Origin: Tateyamaria pelophila
Lineage (GTDB): Bacteria; Pseudomonadota; Alphaproteobacteria; Rhodobacterales; Rhodobacteraceae
DNA: 64,000 nt
Direction of reading: 5' to 3'
NCBI RefSeq assembly: GCF_019966495.1
Contig: NZ_JAIMIA010000010.1
Location: 22,206 to 86,205 of the forward strand
Part shown: piece by piece, positions 27,713-37,307 of the stretch
How positions within the stretch are numbered: the first letter of the stretch is position 1
Layout of the letters: each line of letters starts with the position of its first letter
Made by a program: the position numbers and the translations under genes
Notes under the pieces: generated by a model
The model's input: the letters and a program-made list of their open reading frames with translations, nothing else
Databases searched by the model: none
What the model was told of the DNA's origin: nothing

Positions 27713-28522
27713 CTACACCCCTACTTTCGTATTGTTCGCAACCAATTCTTGCGCCAATTGGCGATACGCCATCGCGCCCTTGGATGCAGTATCGTAATTC
27801 AGAACCGGCATCGCAAAGGACGGAGATTCACTCACGCGCACATTCCGTGGGATAAGGGTTTTGAACACAACATCGCCCAAATTGTCCCGGGCGTCCTGTT
27901 CCACCTGAAGTGACAAGTTGTTTCGCGCGTCGTACATCGTCAAAACCACGCCTTCGATCCGCAGATCAGGGTTCCCAGCCTGGCGTACCTCACGAATGGT
28001 CAACATCAATTGTGACAGGCCCTCAAGCGCGAAAAACTCGCTTTGAAGCGGAACCAAAACAGAATGCGAGGCAATCATTGCATTAACGGTCAGCAAATTC
28101 AGCGACGGAGGACAGTCGATCAACACGTAATCAAAGTTGAATTGATCCATCTTTGGCTGCCGCAATGCGTCATGAAGCAAAAAGCTGCGTTTTTCGTTTG
28201 AAATCAAGTCAATGTCAGCAGAACTCAGATCGACCGTCGCTGGCACAATCGAAATATTTCGAAACCGCGTCTTTACGATTACATCCTCGAGAGCGACATC
28301 ATCGAGCAACAAATCATAAGTGGTAAACGTACGATCATCCGTTTCGATTCCAAAGCCGGTTGACGCGTTTCCCTGCGGATCCAAATCAATGACCAGAACG
28401 GAAAAACCCATTTCCGCCAGTCCGGCGGCAAGATTCACGGCCGTTGTTGTTTTTCCGACGCCGCCTTTCTGATTTGTAATGGAGATGATTTTTGGTCCTG
28501 GTGGCCGCGTTGGGTCAGACAC
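27713..28522 (-). CDS. parA: Chromosome partition ATPase ParA (Soj)
   Basis: 269 residues. The deviant Walker A KGGVGKTTT is at ~19-27, Walker A' is VLVIDLDPQGNAS and Walker B is YVLIDCPPSL. It binds DNA with ATP and is driven by ParB. Its start overlaps the rsmG end by 8 bases. Confidence 0.97.
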   Translation of the reverse strand: MSDPTRPPGPKIISITNQKGGVGKTTTAVNLAAGLAEMGFSVLVIDLDPQGNASTGFGIETDDRTFTTYDLLLDDVALEDVIVKTRFRNISIVPATVDLSSADIDLISNEKRSFLLHDALRQPKMDQFNFDYVLIDCPPSLNLLTVNAMIASHSVLVPLQSEFFALEGLSQLMLTIREVRQAGNPDLRIEGVVLTMYDARNNLSLQVEQDARDNLGDVVFKTLIPRNVRVSESPSFAMPVLNYDTASKGAMAYRQLAQELVANNTKVGV

Positions 28523-29126
28523 GTTGAATATCCCTTATTTTCAGAATAGCTGCTTCAGGACTGGTTTTACTCAGGACAGCATCGCACAAAAACAGCCAGT
28601 TCTTACGCGCATCTTCGACTTCAGCCTTCCATCTTGCGCCCTTCATAAACACCCCAAGGCCCCCCGGCGCAAGATGACGAAACGACATTTCGATCAAGCT
28701 GTTGAGATCCGTCAACGCTCGGGCAGACACGACATCTGCATTCTGAACTTCAATCATTTCGATACGCTTAGCCGAAACATTGATGGAAACCTCAATTTCA
28801 CGCGCACATGCGCGCAGAAAGGTGGCCTTTCGTTGATCGCTTTCGACGAGGGTCAGGTTCAAAGGCTCATTCCAACCTTCGGCCAAAATTGCGAGAACAA
28901 CACCGGGTAGCCCTCCACCACTACCAAGATCAACCCATTTACCTTGCGTCTGTTGGTAAATCTGTGCGGAATCCCAAATATGGCGCTCAGAAATGTCTTC
29001 TATCGTAGACTTTGAAATTAAATTGATCTTGCGGGTCCACTTTTCCAACAAGTTTTTGTAGGTTTCCAACTTCTCCAATGTTTCACGTGAAACATCGCGT
29101 GAAAACCACTGCGGAACTTCAATCAT
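28515..29126 (-). CDS. rsmG: 16S rRNA m7G527 methyltransferase RsmG (GidB)
   Basis: 203 residues. The SAM-binding loop [14 protein letters not shown] and the N-terminal [17 protein letters not shown]...RHIWDSAQ are diagnostic. The start ATG overlaps the mnmG stop by four bases. The early codons for DVSRET contain a parS site, so this part of the protein is constrained by chromosome segregation as well as by enzyme function. Confidence 0.96.
   Translation of the reverse strand: MIEVPQWFSRDVSRETLEKLETYKNLLEKWTRKINLISKSTIEDISERHIWDSAQIYQQTQGKWVDLGSGGGLPGVVLAILAEGWNEPLNLTLVESDQRKATFLRACAREIEVSINVSAKRIEMIEVQNADVVSARALTDLNSLIEMSFRHLAPGGLGVFMKGARWKAEVEDARKNWLFLCDAVLSKTSPEAAILKIRDIQRV
29079..29094. 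promoter_or_regulatory. parS centromere site inside rsmG
   Basis: TGTTTCACGTGAAACA, a perfect 16-base palindrome. Read on the minus strand within rsmG it encodes VSRET, the same peptide as the site in hemW. It lies about 5.3 kb from the putative oriC. Confidence 0.95.
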
Positions 29127-30991
29127 GCTGACTTCTTTTCAAGAAACTTGATACGCCCCAAGACAAGAGCCAAGCCAGCAGGGGTCATTCCATCGATTCG
29201 ACCTGCTTGGGCGAGATCAGACGGCCGAACTTTCTCCAGCTTTCCTTTCAGTTCAGAAGACAAGCCCGAGACATCCGCATAAGAAAAATCTGCTGGTATC
29301 GCGTGTTTTTCATCTTTCCGGAGCTTCGCGACATCTTTTTTCTGTCTGTCGATATAGGTAGCATACAACGCGTCACGCGATAACTGCTCGGAAATTTGTG
29401 GTGAAATGTCCGAGAAATCAGAATTCAATGCTTTCACGTCGTCAAAAACGACGTCCGGGAAGGCCAACAATTGGAACGCCGACCGTTTTGTGCCATCTTG
29501 ATTAATCTGGATGCCAGATTCAAGAATTTGCTTTGGAGAATAGAGATGTTCTGTCAAAAGAGCCCTTCCTGCATCCAGCAACGATTTCTTTTTCAAAAAG
29601 GCTGTCCGTCGCTCTTCTCCGACACAACCCAGTGTAAGACCAAATTCTGTCAACCGCTGGTCTGCGTTGTCCGCGCGCAAAGACAGTCTGAATTCTGCCC
29701 GCGAGGTAAACATGCGATAGGGTTCGCTCACGCCGCGCGTCGTCAGATCGTCGATCATCACGCCAATATAGCTTGTGTCGCGACGGAAATAGACCGGTTC
29801 ACCGCCTTGCGCCGCCCTTGCAGCGTTCAGTCCCGCTACAATCCCTTGGGCGGCAGCCTCTTCATACCCAGTTGTTCCATTGATCTGTCCGGCTAGAAAT
29901 AGCCCTGGAACAGCGCGAACGCCTAGCGTCGCCTCCAGCGCGCGTGGATCAACATAATCATATTCTATTGCATAACCTGGCTGAAGTATCTCAGCTGCTT
30001 CTAAACCCGCAATCGAGCGGACATAGTCCACCTGCACATCCTCAGGGAGTGAGGTAGAAATACCGTTGGGATAGACCGTGTGGTCATTAAGCCCTTCAGG
30101 TTCAAGGAAGATCTGGTGCGAGTCTTTATCGGCAAACCGGACAATTTTATCTTCGATGGACGGGCAGTACCTTGGACCGACTCCATCTATATGTCCGCCA
30201 TACATCGCAGAACGTTCGAGATTTTTACGGATAATATCATGAGTTCGGGAATTTGTATGCGTGATCCCGCAATCAACCTGTGGCAGCGGCGCGCTCTCAG
30301 AAAGGAAAGAAAACAAAACCGGTTCGTCGTCAGCTGCCTGAACTGATAGCTGATCCCATGCAATTGTACGACCATCCAGCCGCGGCGGTGTTCCGGTTTT
30401 CAATCGTCCCAGAGGGAGGCCAAAGCTATCCATCCGGTCCGCGAGTTTTGAAGACGCCTTATCACCCATGCGACCACCGGAGTAGGATTTGTCCCCGATA
30501 TGAATAACACCACGCAAAAATGTGCCGGTTGTCAGTATGACGGAATCTGCCGTTAACTCGGACCCATCGCCCAATATAACCCCGTTCACACGATCTTTTG
30601 TCATCAGAAAATCAGTAACTTCTCCAACGATAACTGAAAGGCTCGCGGTGTTTTCCATGATATACTGCATTTCACGCTGATATACGCGCCGATCTGCTTG
30701 TGTGCGCGGGCCCTGTACCGCGGGCCCCTTCCGTCTGTTCAGAAGTCGAAACTGGATACCAGATGCGTCCGCAACACGACCCATGATCCCGTCCAAAGCG
30801 TCAATCTCACGGACAAGATGCCCTTTACCCAAGCCTCCGATGGCGGGATTGCACGACATCACGCCAATACCTTCGCGTTTCATCGTGATGAGCGCGGTGG
30901 ACGCACCCATGCGCGCGGACGCATGTGCAGCTTCACAGCCGGCGTGCCCGCCCCCGATCACGATGACATCGAATTGTTTCACGTGAAACAC
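29123..30991 (-). CDS. mnmG: tRNA uridine-5-carboxymethylaminomethyl synthase MnmG (GidA)
   Basis: 622 residues from GTG 30991 ([22 protein letters not shown]); the ATG at 31030 lies inside mnmE and is rejected. The FAD-binding GGGHAG is at 13-18. Blocks [22 protein letters not shown] and [11 protein letters not shown] are diagnostic. With MnmE it modifies the wobble uridine of tRNAs. Oddly, a parS palindrome begins at the start codon itself, so GTG TTT CAC GTG AAA encodes the first residues. Confidence 0.97.
   Translation of the reverse strand: MFHVKQFDVIVIGGGHAGCEAAHASARMGASTALITMKREGIGVMSCNPAIGGLGKGHLVREIDALDGIMGRVADASGIQFRLLNRRKGPAVQGPRTQADRRVYQREMQYIMENTASLSVIVGEVTDFLMTKDRVNGVILGDGSELTADSVILTTGTFLRGVIHIGDKSYSGGRMGDKASSKLADRMDSFGLPLGRLKTGTPPRLDGRTIAWDQLSVQAADDEPVLFSFLSESAPLPQVDCGITHTNSRTHDIIRKNLERSAMYGGHIDGVGPRYCPSIEDKIVRFADKDSHQIFLEPEGLNDHTVYPNGISTSLPEDVQVDYVRSIAGLEAAEILQPGYAIEYDYVDPRALEATLGVRAVPGLFLAGQINGTTGYEEAAAQGIVAGLNAARAAQGGEPVYFRRDTSYIGVMIDDLTTRGVSEPYRMFTSRAEFRLSLRADNADQRLTEFGLTLGCVGEERRTAFLKKKSLLDAGRALLTEHLYSPKQILESGIQINQDGTKRSAFQLLAFPDVVFDDVKALNSDFSDISPQISEQLSRDALYATYIDRQKKDVAKLRKDEKHAIPADFSYADVSGLSSELKGKLEKVRPSDLAQAGRIDGMTPAGLALVLGRIKFLEKKSA
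30975..30990. promoter_or_regulatory. parS centromere site at the mnmG start codon
   Basis: TGTTTCACGTGAAACA, a perfect 16-base palindrome that begins inside the GTG start codon of mnmG. It is the parS copy nearest the putative oriC (~3.4 kb). ParB spreading from here would cover the mnmE-parB operon. Confidence 0.95.
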
Positions 30992-30995
30992 TCCA

Positions 30996-32279
30996 TCACT
31001 TGCCAAGACAAAAACTGGCGAAAATCTCATCCAGCAGGTTTTCTACATCCACCCGACCAACAACAGCTTCAAGCGCTCGAATCGCAAAGCGGATTTCTTC
31101 CGCAGCAATATCATAGTGGTCCGGTCCAGCGCCAACCCACTCTTGTGCAATTTGCAGATTGTTCAACGATTGCTGCATTGCAATGCTATGCCGTTCATGG
31201 GTGACCAATCCTGCGCCCATCGTCCGTTTACTCAACTCTCCGGCCACATGATCAATCAACTCAGTCATACCTTGACCTGTCACACCAGATATGGCGGGAA
31301 CTTCGTCTGTTCGTTGATCCGCCTTCGGAGCGAGAACCAAGTCACCGGACTGAACATCTATGCGCAACGTTTCCCCCGGTTCTTTCAGGAATATCCTAAG
31401 ATCAGCATGTTCTGCTCGGGCAATCGCTTTCTCTATTCCCAAGGCCTCCACCTCATCCTCACCGTCGCGCAGTCCAGCTGTATCAAGCAGCGTCACGGGA
31501 ATGCCCCGCATATCCATCCGAACTTCGATAATATCGCGCGTTGTTCCCGCGCGCTGCGAGGTAATTGCTGCGTCCCGGCGCGCCAGCGCATTCAGTAAGG
31601 TCGATTTCCCAGCGTTGGGTGGGCCAACAATCGCAACCTCAAATCCCGTACGGATGCGTTCGGCAGCTGAAAAACCATTCAGTTGCTGAGCAATATCATC
31701 TCGGACAGCGTGCAGCAGTCCGATCACTTCCGGGCTGACATCGACAGGAACATCTTCATCCGCAAAATCTATCGTCGCCTCGACGAGAGCGGCGGCCCGG
31801 ATGAGCTTGGATCGCCATTCTTCGATACGATGCCCCAGGTCGCCGGACATGCCACGCATCGCTTGAACGCGCTGTGCTTCGGTCTCGGCCTCGATCAGAT
31901 CCGCAAGCCCTTCGACCTGGGCAAGATCCATCTTGTTGTTTTCCAGTGCCCGACGGGTGAACTCGCCTGGTTCCGCCAACCTTGCGATACCCAAACCAAG
32001 GGTCCGCAAAACTATGGCAACAACCGCGATGCTTCCGTGAAGATGTAGCTCGACCGTATCTTCGCCCGTGAAACTGCCTGGGCCGGGAAATTTGAGCACA
32101 AGGGCACGATCCAGTACCTCCCCATCCACGCCAACCAAAGCACGTAGTTCCGGAGCCCGACCCGTTGGTAGCGTACTACACAAAGTTTTCGCAGCGTCGA
32201 AGGCCCGTGGCCCAGAAATTCGAATCACGGCAACGCCCGCCCTGCCCTGCGCAGTGGCAAGTGCAAAAATCGTATCCAT
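30996..32279 (-). CDS. mnmE: tRNA modification GTPase MnmE (TrmE)
   Basis: 427 residues from ATG 32279 ([15 protein letters not shown]), with GGAG 8 bases upstream; a GTG three codons earlier overlaps that site. The tetrahydrofolate-binding N-domain is followed by an inserted G domain with P-loop GPPNAGKS (~219-226) and DTAGLRD. The C-terminal CLGK carries the conserved Cys. It is first in the run with mnmG, rsmG, parA and parB. Confidence 0.97.
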   Translation of the reverse strand: MDTIFALATAQGRAGVAVIRISGPRAFDAAKTLCSTLPTGRAPELRALVGVDGEVLDRALVLKFPGPGSFTGEDTVELHLHGSIAVVAIVLRTLGLGIARLAEPGEFTRRALENNKMDLAQVEGLADLIEAETEAQRVQAMRGMSGDLGHRIEEWRSKLIRAAALVEATIDFADEDVPVDVSPEVIGLLHAVRDDIAQQLNGFSAAERIRTGFEVAIVGPPNAGKSTLLNALARRDAAITSQRAGTTRDIIEVRMDMRGIPVTLLDTAGLRDGEDEVEALGIEKAIARAEHADLRIFLKEPGETLRIDVQSGDLVLAPKADQRTDEVPAISGVTGQGMTELIDHVAGELSKRTMGAGLVTHERHSIAMQQSLNNLQIAQEWVGAGPDHYDIAAEEIRFAIRALEAVVGRVDVENLLDEIFASFCLGK

Positions 32280-32300
32280 GCCGATCACTCCAGGAGTGTG

Positions 32301-33584
32301 TCAGGTGTTCATTGAATCGAAGAAATCCGAGTTCGTCTTGGTCTGTTTGAGCTTCGAGATCAGGAACTCGATGGCGTCCGTTGTGCCCATCGGGTTGAGA
32401 ATCCGGCGCAGCACGAATGTTTTGGCCAGATCGACCTTGTCGACCAACAAGTCTTCTTTCCGCGTACCAGACTTGAGAATATCGATGGCGGGGAAAACGC
32501 GCTTGTCCGCAATCTTGCGATCCAAAACGATTTCAGAGTTACCCGTGCCTTTGAATTCTTCAAAGATCACTTCGTCCATCCGACTGCCCGTGTCGATCAG
32601 TGCTGTCGCAATGATCGTGAGCGAGCCACCTTCTTCGATATTCCGCGCCGCGCCAAAGAAACGCTTTGGTCGCTGAAGTGCATTTGCATCGACGCCACCC
32701 GTCAGAACTTTACCCGACGATGGAACAACAGTGTTGAATGCTCTACCAAGTCTTGTGATTGAGTCCAAAAGAATAACAACATCTCGTTTATGCTCCACCA
32801 GCCGCTTTGCTTTTTCGATCACCATTTCAGATACGGCAACGTGGCGGGTCGCGGGTTCGTCGAAGGTTGAGCTGACAACTTCGCCTTTCACCGAACGCTG
32901 CATGTCCGTCACTTCTTCGGGTCGTTCGTCGATCAGCAGGACAATCAGGTAACATTCAGGGTGGTTCTTGGCGATGCTGCTGGCAATGTTCTGCAGCAAA
33001 ACCGTTTTACCCGTCCGCGGAGGGGCGACGATCAAAGACCGCTGGCCCTTGCCGATCGGCGCCACCAGATCGATGATCCGCGCCGATCTGTCCTTTGTCG
33101 CAGGGTCATCCGTCTCCATCGTCATCCGTTCGTCCGGATAAAGCGGCGTCAGGTTGTCAAACGCGATCTTGTGTTTCACCTTTTCAGGATCTTCGAAGTT
33201 GATACGCGTCGCGTTCGTCAGGGCGAAATAGCGTTCGGCATCGTCCGGTGCTTTGATAACACCCTCGATCGTGTCCCCGGTCCGCAGGGAGTATTGGCGA
33301 ATCATTTCGGGCGAAACATAAATGTCATCCGGCCCGGGCAGGTAGTTCGCCTCGGGCGAGCGCAGGAATCCGAACCCATCTTGCAGCACCTCGAGCACAC
33401 CGTCGCCGGAGACTTCCCATCCCTCGTCCGCGCGTTCGCGCAGGATCTGGAACATCATTTCGCCTTTACGCATGGTCGAGGCGTTTTCGATCTCAAGCTC
33501 TTCGGCCATATCCAGCAGATATTTCGGGCTTTGCGCTTTGAGTTCAGCGAGGGCGAGGCGTTCTGTTGTCATGATAATACTCAT
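32301..33584 (-). CDS. rho: Transcription termination factor Rho
   Basis: 427 residues. The N-terminal RNA-binding domain has GFGFLRS and the ATPase has P-loop APPRTGKT (~188-195) and [14 protein letters not shown]. The start ATG 33584 has GAGAGG six bases upstream, a better site than the one before MTTERL at 33572. The 112-base leader upstream is long for this region and may serve the autoregulation known for rho. It lies downstream of hemJ on the same strand. Confidence 0.97.
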   Translation of the reverse strand: MSIIMTTERLALAELKAQSPKYLLDMAEELEIENASTMRKGEMMFQILRERADEGWEVSGDGVLEVLQDGFGFLRSPEANYLPGPDDIYVSPEMIRQYSLRTGDTIEGVIKAPDDAERYFALTNATRINFEDPEKVKHKIAFDNLTPLYPDERMTMETDDPATKDRSARIIDLVAPIGKGQRSLIVAPPRTGKTVLLQNIASSIAKNHPECYLIVLLIDERPEEVTDMQRSVKGEVVSSTFDEPATRHVAVSEMVIEKAKRLVEHKRDVVILLDSITRLGRAFNTVVPSSGKVLTGGVDANALQRPKRFFGAARNIEEGGSLTIIATALIDTGSRMDEVIFEEFKGTGNSEIVLDRKIADKRVFPAIDILKSGTRKEDLLVDKVDLAKTFVLRRILNPMGTTDAIEFLISKLKQTKTNSDFFDSMNT

Positions 33585-33696
33585 AGCCCGCCTCTCGAGG
33601 GGCGGTGCGGTTCAAACTGGTATGTTGGCTATATGCCGATCCCCGGACGGGGTGCATGGATGCAGATAGGGGTACATTCCACAGGAGTCAACGTTT

Positions 33697-34146
33697 TCAG
33701 AATTTCACGACCACGGAAAGCACGATGAGCACCATCAATACTGTCGGAACCTCGTTCATCATGCGGTAGCCGCGCCCGGACTTGATCGGCCCACCCGCTG
33801 CAAAAGCCTTGCGTTGCGCGCCTAACCACCCATGGAAGCCTGACATGGCCAATATCCCTGCAAGCTTCGTCCAGGGCCACACTGCGCTCCAATCGACGAC
33901 ACCGGGGATCAGGACAAGCCATATGCCAAACAGCCATGTGGAAACCATCGCCGGGTTCATGATCACCTTGAGCAGCTTGTATTCCATGGTCTGAAACAGC
34001 TCATGAGTCTGGCCTTCCAGCCCAACCTGCTCTGCGTGGTAGACATACAGACGCGGGAGATAGAACAGCGCAGCCATCCAGGCGATGACCGACATAATAT
34101 GAAATGCCTTGATCCACGGATAAAGCGAGATGATCAGATCAAACAT
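33697..34146 (-). CDS. hemJ: Protoporphyrinogen oxidase HemJ
   Basis: 149 residues from ATG 34146 (MFDLIISLYPW). Four hydrophobic helices are evident. His16 in AFHIMSVIAWMAALFYLPRL and the RMMNEVPT motif near the C-terminus are typical of HemJ (UPF0093), the haem b-containing membrane enzyme that oxidises protoporphyrinogen IX in many alphaproteobacteria. It borders the probable oriC, as haem genes do in related species. Confidence 0.88.
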   Translation of the reverse strand: MFDLIISLYPWIKAFHIMSVIAWMAALFYLPRLYVYHAEQVGLEGQTHELFQTMEYKLLKVIMNPAMVSTWLFGIWLVLIPGVVDWSAVWPWTKLAGILAMSGFHGWLGAQRKAFAAGGPIKSGRGYRMMNEVPTVLMVLIVLSVVVKF

Positions 34147-34230
34147 GATGGACGGCCCTAAGTTCGGGCCCACCCTAATAATAAATATATAAGATAGAAA
34201 AGATGATGATTTGGTAGTGTCGGCAATTTC

Positions 34231-34239
34231 TGTGGATTA
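34231..34239 (-). promoter_or_regulatory. DnaA box, one mismatch
   Basis: TGTGGATTA on the plus strand, i.e. TAATCCACA on the minus strand, against TTATCCACA. Confidence 0.6.
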
Positions 34240-34266
34240 TCGACTTTTACCGCGTGTTATCCCCCT

Positions 34267-34275
34267 TGTGGACAA
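34267..34275 (-). promoter_or_regulatory. DnaA box, one mismatch
   Basis: TGTGGACAA on the plus strand, i.e. TTGTCCACA on the minus strand. It lies just after a weaker TTATCCCCC on the other strand. Confidence 0.6.
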
Positions 34276-34542
34276 ACGTGGATCATCACCGCGGACTCCG
34301 AGGATAGATCAAAAAATCCCATATATAACAACATCATACGTAACTCTTATGCAGGAAAGGGTTGGAATATCTTGGTGGATTGTTTTGTATAAACAGTTTT
34401 TTGCACGGCAGCAAAGTTATCCTTACCCGCAAAGGATATATTTGGCCAAAGTCACCAGAGTTGCCAAGTTTATGGCTGGGCTTGGTACAATTCGTCTTTT
34501 ATCCCTAAGCACACAGGCTGCCGTCCTCAGCACTTCACAGGG

Positions 34543-34551
34543 TTACCCACA
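34543..34551 (+). promoter_or_regulatory. DnaA box, one mismatch, touching the maf start codon
   Basis: TTACCCACA on the plus strand. The last base is the A of the maf ATG, so DnaA bound here could also block maf translation signals or transcription. Confidence 0.45.
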
Positions 34552-35150
34552 TGTCTATCCCGCTCATCCTTGCCTCAGGCTCAGAGATCCGTGCCGTGTT
34601 GTTGCGCAACGCAGGGCTTGATTTCAAACAAATCATCGCTCGCATTGATGAACAAAGCATTAAGCAGGCCTTGCAAGCGGAAGAAGCCCCCCCGCGCGAC
34701 ATTGCAGATGCCCTTGCAGAGATGAAAGCGCGCAAGGTCGCAGACAAGCATCCCGAGGCAATGGTCATCGGCTGCGATCAGGTCCTGTCCTTTGAGGGCG
34801 ACTTGCTATCCAAACCGCGCGATCCCGAGGATGCTCGCAAACAATTGCAAACTATGCGAAAAAAGCGGCACGCCCTTTTATCTGCTGCTGTCATCTACCA
34901 CGATGGTCGGCCGATCTGGCGGCACGTGGGTCAGGTCCGTCTCAGGATGCGGGATGTTTCGGACGCCTATATAGACGGCTATGTAGACAGAAACTGGGAT
35001 CAGATTCAGCATTGTGTTGGCGCTTATCAACTGGAAGCCGAGGGTGTTCGGCTGTTTCACAGCATTGAGGGGGATTACTTTCATGTCCTTGGTATGCCAC
35101 TTTTGGAACTGCTGGCGTTCCTGACGCTGCGCGGGGTCATCGAAGGATAG
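34551..35150 (+). CDS. Maf family nucleoside triphosphate pyrophosphatase
   Basis: 199 residues. The N-terminal LILASGSEIRAVLLRNAGL is the Maf nucleotide-binding loop, and VIGCDQVLSF and LSKPRDPEDA follow. Maf proteins remove modified or non-canonical nucleotides such as m7GTP or dTTP/UTP depending on subgroup; which applies here is unclear. It is the first gene to the right of the putative oriC, followed after 13 bases by aroE. Confidence 0.92.
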   Translation: MSIPLILASGSEIRAVLLRNAGLDFKQIIARIDEQSIKQALQAEEAPPRDIADALAEMKARKVADKHPEAMVIGCDQVLSFEGDLLSKPRDPEDARKQLQTMRKKRHALLSAAVIYHDGRPIWRHVGQVRLRMRDVSDAYIDGYVDRNWDQIQHCVGAYQLEAEGVRLFHSIEGDYFHVLGMPLLELLAFLTLRGVIEG

Positions 35151-35163
35151 TGAGCAACACGTC

Positions 35164-35994
35164 ATGACAGGTAAAATTCCACTGGCCGGCGTGATCGGAT
35201 CCCCGATTGCGCACAGCAGGTTGCCGCAGATTCACAGACATTGGCTCAAGACATACGGGCTTGCAGGCGCGTATATTCCGATGGATGTCAGCTCCGCAGA
35301 TTTGCGCGAGGTTTTGACTGTGTTACCCAAGGCTGGCTTTGTCGGTGTGAACATCACAATTCCGCATAAGGAAGCTGTTCTGGAAATGGCCGATGTCGTT
35401 ACCGATCGCGCCACGTTGATTGGGGCGGTCAACACGCTGATATTCCGGAATGACGGCACAATTCACGCAGATAATACAGATGGTTACGGGTTTCTGGAAA
35501 ATCTAAAATCAGGCGCGCCGGATTGGATGCCGTCTGCCGGGCCTGCAACCGTTCTGGGGGCCGGCGGTGCCGCCCGTGCGGTGGTCGTTTCCTTGCTGGA
35601 TGCGGGCGTTCCGGAAGTGCTGTTGACCAACAGAACCCGCATTCGGGCGGAGAAGCTGGCGGATGATTTTGGCAACCGGGTCACAGTCGTCGACTGGGTG
35701 CACGCGGCCAATATTCTCGAGGAGTCCGCGTTGATCGTGAATACCACGTCATTGGGAATGATCGGCAAGCAGGAGATGCGCGTGCCGCTGGATGGATTGC
35801 GGAGCGGCACTGTTGTCACAGACCTCGTTTACACCCCGTTGCGCACCAACTTGTTGGTCGCGGCGGAACATGCAGGCTGTGTGACTGTTGATGGCTTGGG
35901 CATGCTGTTGCATCAGGCCGTTCCGGGATTTGAGCGGTGGTTCGGAACACGCCCGACGGTCGACAGCGCCACGCGCGCGGCAGCTTTGCGATGA
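35164..35994 (+). CDS. aroE: Shikimate dehydrogenase
   Basis: 276 residues. GVIGSPIAHSRLP binds shikimate, NITIPHKEAVL carries the catalytic Lys, NTDGYGF follows, and VLGAGGAARAV is the NADP loop. It reduces 3-dehydroshikimate in aromatic amino acid synthesis. It overlaps coaE by four bases (ATGA). Confidence 0.96.
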   Translation: MTGKIPLAGVIGSPIAHSRLPQIHRHWLKTYGLAGAYIPMDVSSADLREVLTVLPKAGFVGVNITIPHKEAVLEMADVVTDRATLIGAVNTLIFRNDGTIHADNTDGYGFLENLKSGAPDWMPSAGPATVLGAGGAARAVVVSLLDAGVPEVLLTNRTRIRAEKLADDFGNRVTVVDWVHAANILEESALIVNTTSLGMIGKQEMRVPLDGLRSGTVVTDLVYTPLRTNLLVAAEHAGCVTVDGLGMLLHQAVPGFERWFGTRPTVDSATRAAALR

Positions 35995-36584
35995 CGTTCA
36001 AACTTGGTTTGACGGGCTCCATCGGTATGGGAAAGTCCACCACGGCACAGATGTTTGTCGATCTGGGCTGCGATCTATGGGACGCCGATGCCGCCGTGCA
36101 CCGCCTATACGCCTCCGGAGGGGCGGCCGTAGCGCCAATGAAAGCGGCCTTTCCAAGCGCCATTGTAGATGGTGCCGTGTCCAGGGAGGCATTGATGGAA
36201 ATCATATCGAAGGATCCAAGCGCCCTGCCCCGGATCGAAACCATCGTGCATCCGCTGGTGGCCCAAGACCGGATGGCGTTCACCACACAGGCAAAATCCG
36301 AGATTATCGTCTTCGATATCCCGCTTTTGTTCGAAACTGGCGGCGACCAACGCATGGATGCCACGGCTTGTGTGTACGTCCCGGACGATGTTCAGGAACA
36401 AAGGGTCCTGGAGCGTGGAAAGATGACGCAGGCTCAGTTTTTGGCAATCCGGGCGAAACAGATGCCCAGCTTGGAAAAATGCGCGCGCGCGGATTATGTT
36501 ATCGAAACAGATACGCTTGAGCATGCGCAATCGCAGGTGCAAGATATCGTAGACCAAATCAAGGCAGAGCTGCGCGATGCGTGA
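35991..36584 (+). CDS. coaE: Dephospho-CoA kinase
   Basis: 197 residues from ATG 35991 (MTFKLGLTGSIGMGKST); the longer frame to 35937 lies inside aroE. The P-loop is at residues ~8-16. DADAAVHRLY, HPLV and DIPLLFETG are family blocks. It performs the last step of CoA synthesis. It is coupled to aroE and overlaps dnaQ by 8 bases. Confidence 0.96.
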   Translation: MTFKLGLTGSIGMGKSTTAQMFVDLGCDLWDADAAVHRLYASGGAAVAPMKAAFPSAIVDGAVSREALMEIISKDPSALPRIETIVHPLVAQDRMAFTTQAKSEIIVFDIPLLFETGGDQRMDATACVYVPDDVQEQRVLERGKMTQAQFLAIRAKQMPSLEKCARADYVIETDTLEHAQSQVQDIVDQIKAELRDA

Positions 36585-37263
36585 AATCGTACTGGATACG
36601 GAAACCACTGGATTCGACCCTTTTTCCGGAGACAGAATCGTTGAGATTGGCGCAATTGAGCTGATCCGGCACGTGCCGACAAAGAACGTCTTCCACGAAT
36701 ATATCGATCCTGAACGGTCCATGCCGCAAGAAGCCTTCGAGGTTCATGGCCTCGGAGACGACTTTTTGCGCGGAAAACCCAAATTCGCAGAGGTCGGTCA
36801 GAAATTTCTGGATTTCGTGGGCGATGCCAAGCTGGTCATTCACAATGCCGCCTTCGACATGAAATTCCTCAACGCGGAGCTCAAATGGCTGAATTTGCCG
36901 CAACTGCCCTTCGATCAGGCCATTGATACGCTGGAAATTGCCCGTCGGCGTTTTCCGGGCTCGCCTGCATCGCTTGATGCGCTTTGCCGTCGCTTCGGGA
37001 TTGATAACTCATCGCGCACACTGCACGGGGCACTTCTGGACAGTGAAATTCTGGCGGAAGTTTACCTTGAGTTGATTGGCGGGCGGCAGCCTGATTTCGG
37101 CCTGTCGACTTCGTCCGGGCAATCCAATGCAGCCCGGTCCGAAGGTGGCTGGACACCCTCACCACGCCCTGTCCGGCTGAAACCGCGGATTTCTGATGCA
37201 GAAAAATCAGCTCACGAAGCATTTGTCGCCAAGCTTGGCGATACGACGCTCTGGACCAACTAA
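36577..37263 (+). CDS. dnaQ: DNA polymerase III epsilon subunit (3'-5' proofreading exonuclease)
   Basis: 228 residues. ExoI DTETTGFDP (Asp7, Glu9), ExoII HNAAFDMKFL and ExoIII HGALLDSEIL (HxAxxD) are complete, so the exonuclease should be active. The C-terminal ~50 residues, rich in Ser/Pro/Arg, would hold the polymerase contact. It is the last gene of the maf-aroE-coaE-dnaQ run and is followed by a hairpin. Confidence 0.95.
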   Translation: MREIVLDTETTGFDPFSGDRIVEIGAIELIRHVPTKNVFHEYIDPERSMPQEAFEVHGLGDDFLRGKPKFAEVGQKFLDFVGDAKLVIHNAAFDMKFLNAELKWLNLPQLPFDQAIDTLEIARRRFPGSPASLDALCRRFGIDNSSRTLHGALLDSEILAEVYLELIGGRQPDFGLSTSSGQSNAARSEGGWTPSPRPVRLKPRISDAEKSAHEAFVAKLGDTTLWTN

Positions 37264-37290
37264 AAAACCCGGCAGCGGTGCCACCGGGTT
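37262..37290 (-). terminator. Intrinsic terminator between dnaQ and secB
   Basis: AACCCGG...CCGGGTT stem (37266-37272 with 37284-37290), with a run of six A on the plus strand before it, i.e. a T-run after the hairpin on the minus strand. It is best suited to ending secB transcription. Confidence 0.75.
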
Positions 37291-37307
37291 CAATGTCTTG
37301 ATCGTGC

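Larger units (their letters stand above)
34147..34550. other. oriC: Probable chromosomal replication origin (oriC)
   Basis: 404 bases without a gene, the only such gap over 300 bases in the window. Genes on both sides are transcribed away from it. AT-rich tracts lie at ~34171-34210 and ~34309-34340. DnaA-box-like 9-mers with one mismatch to TTATCCACA are at 34231-34239, 34267-34275 and 34543-34551. Weaker two-mismatch copies start at 34257, 34417 and 34499. It occupies the same place relative to maf-aroE-coaE-dnaQ as Caulobacter oriC, though hemE and ppsR are not next to it. There is no TTAA at all, so no CtrA full site. One GACTC (CcrM-type GANTC) site occurs at ~34294. Confidence 0.75.
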
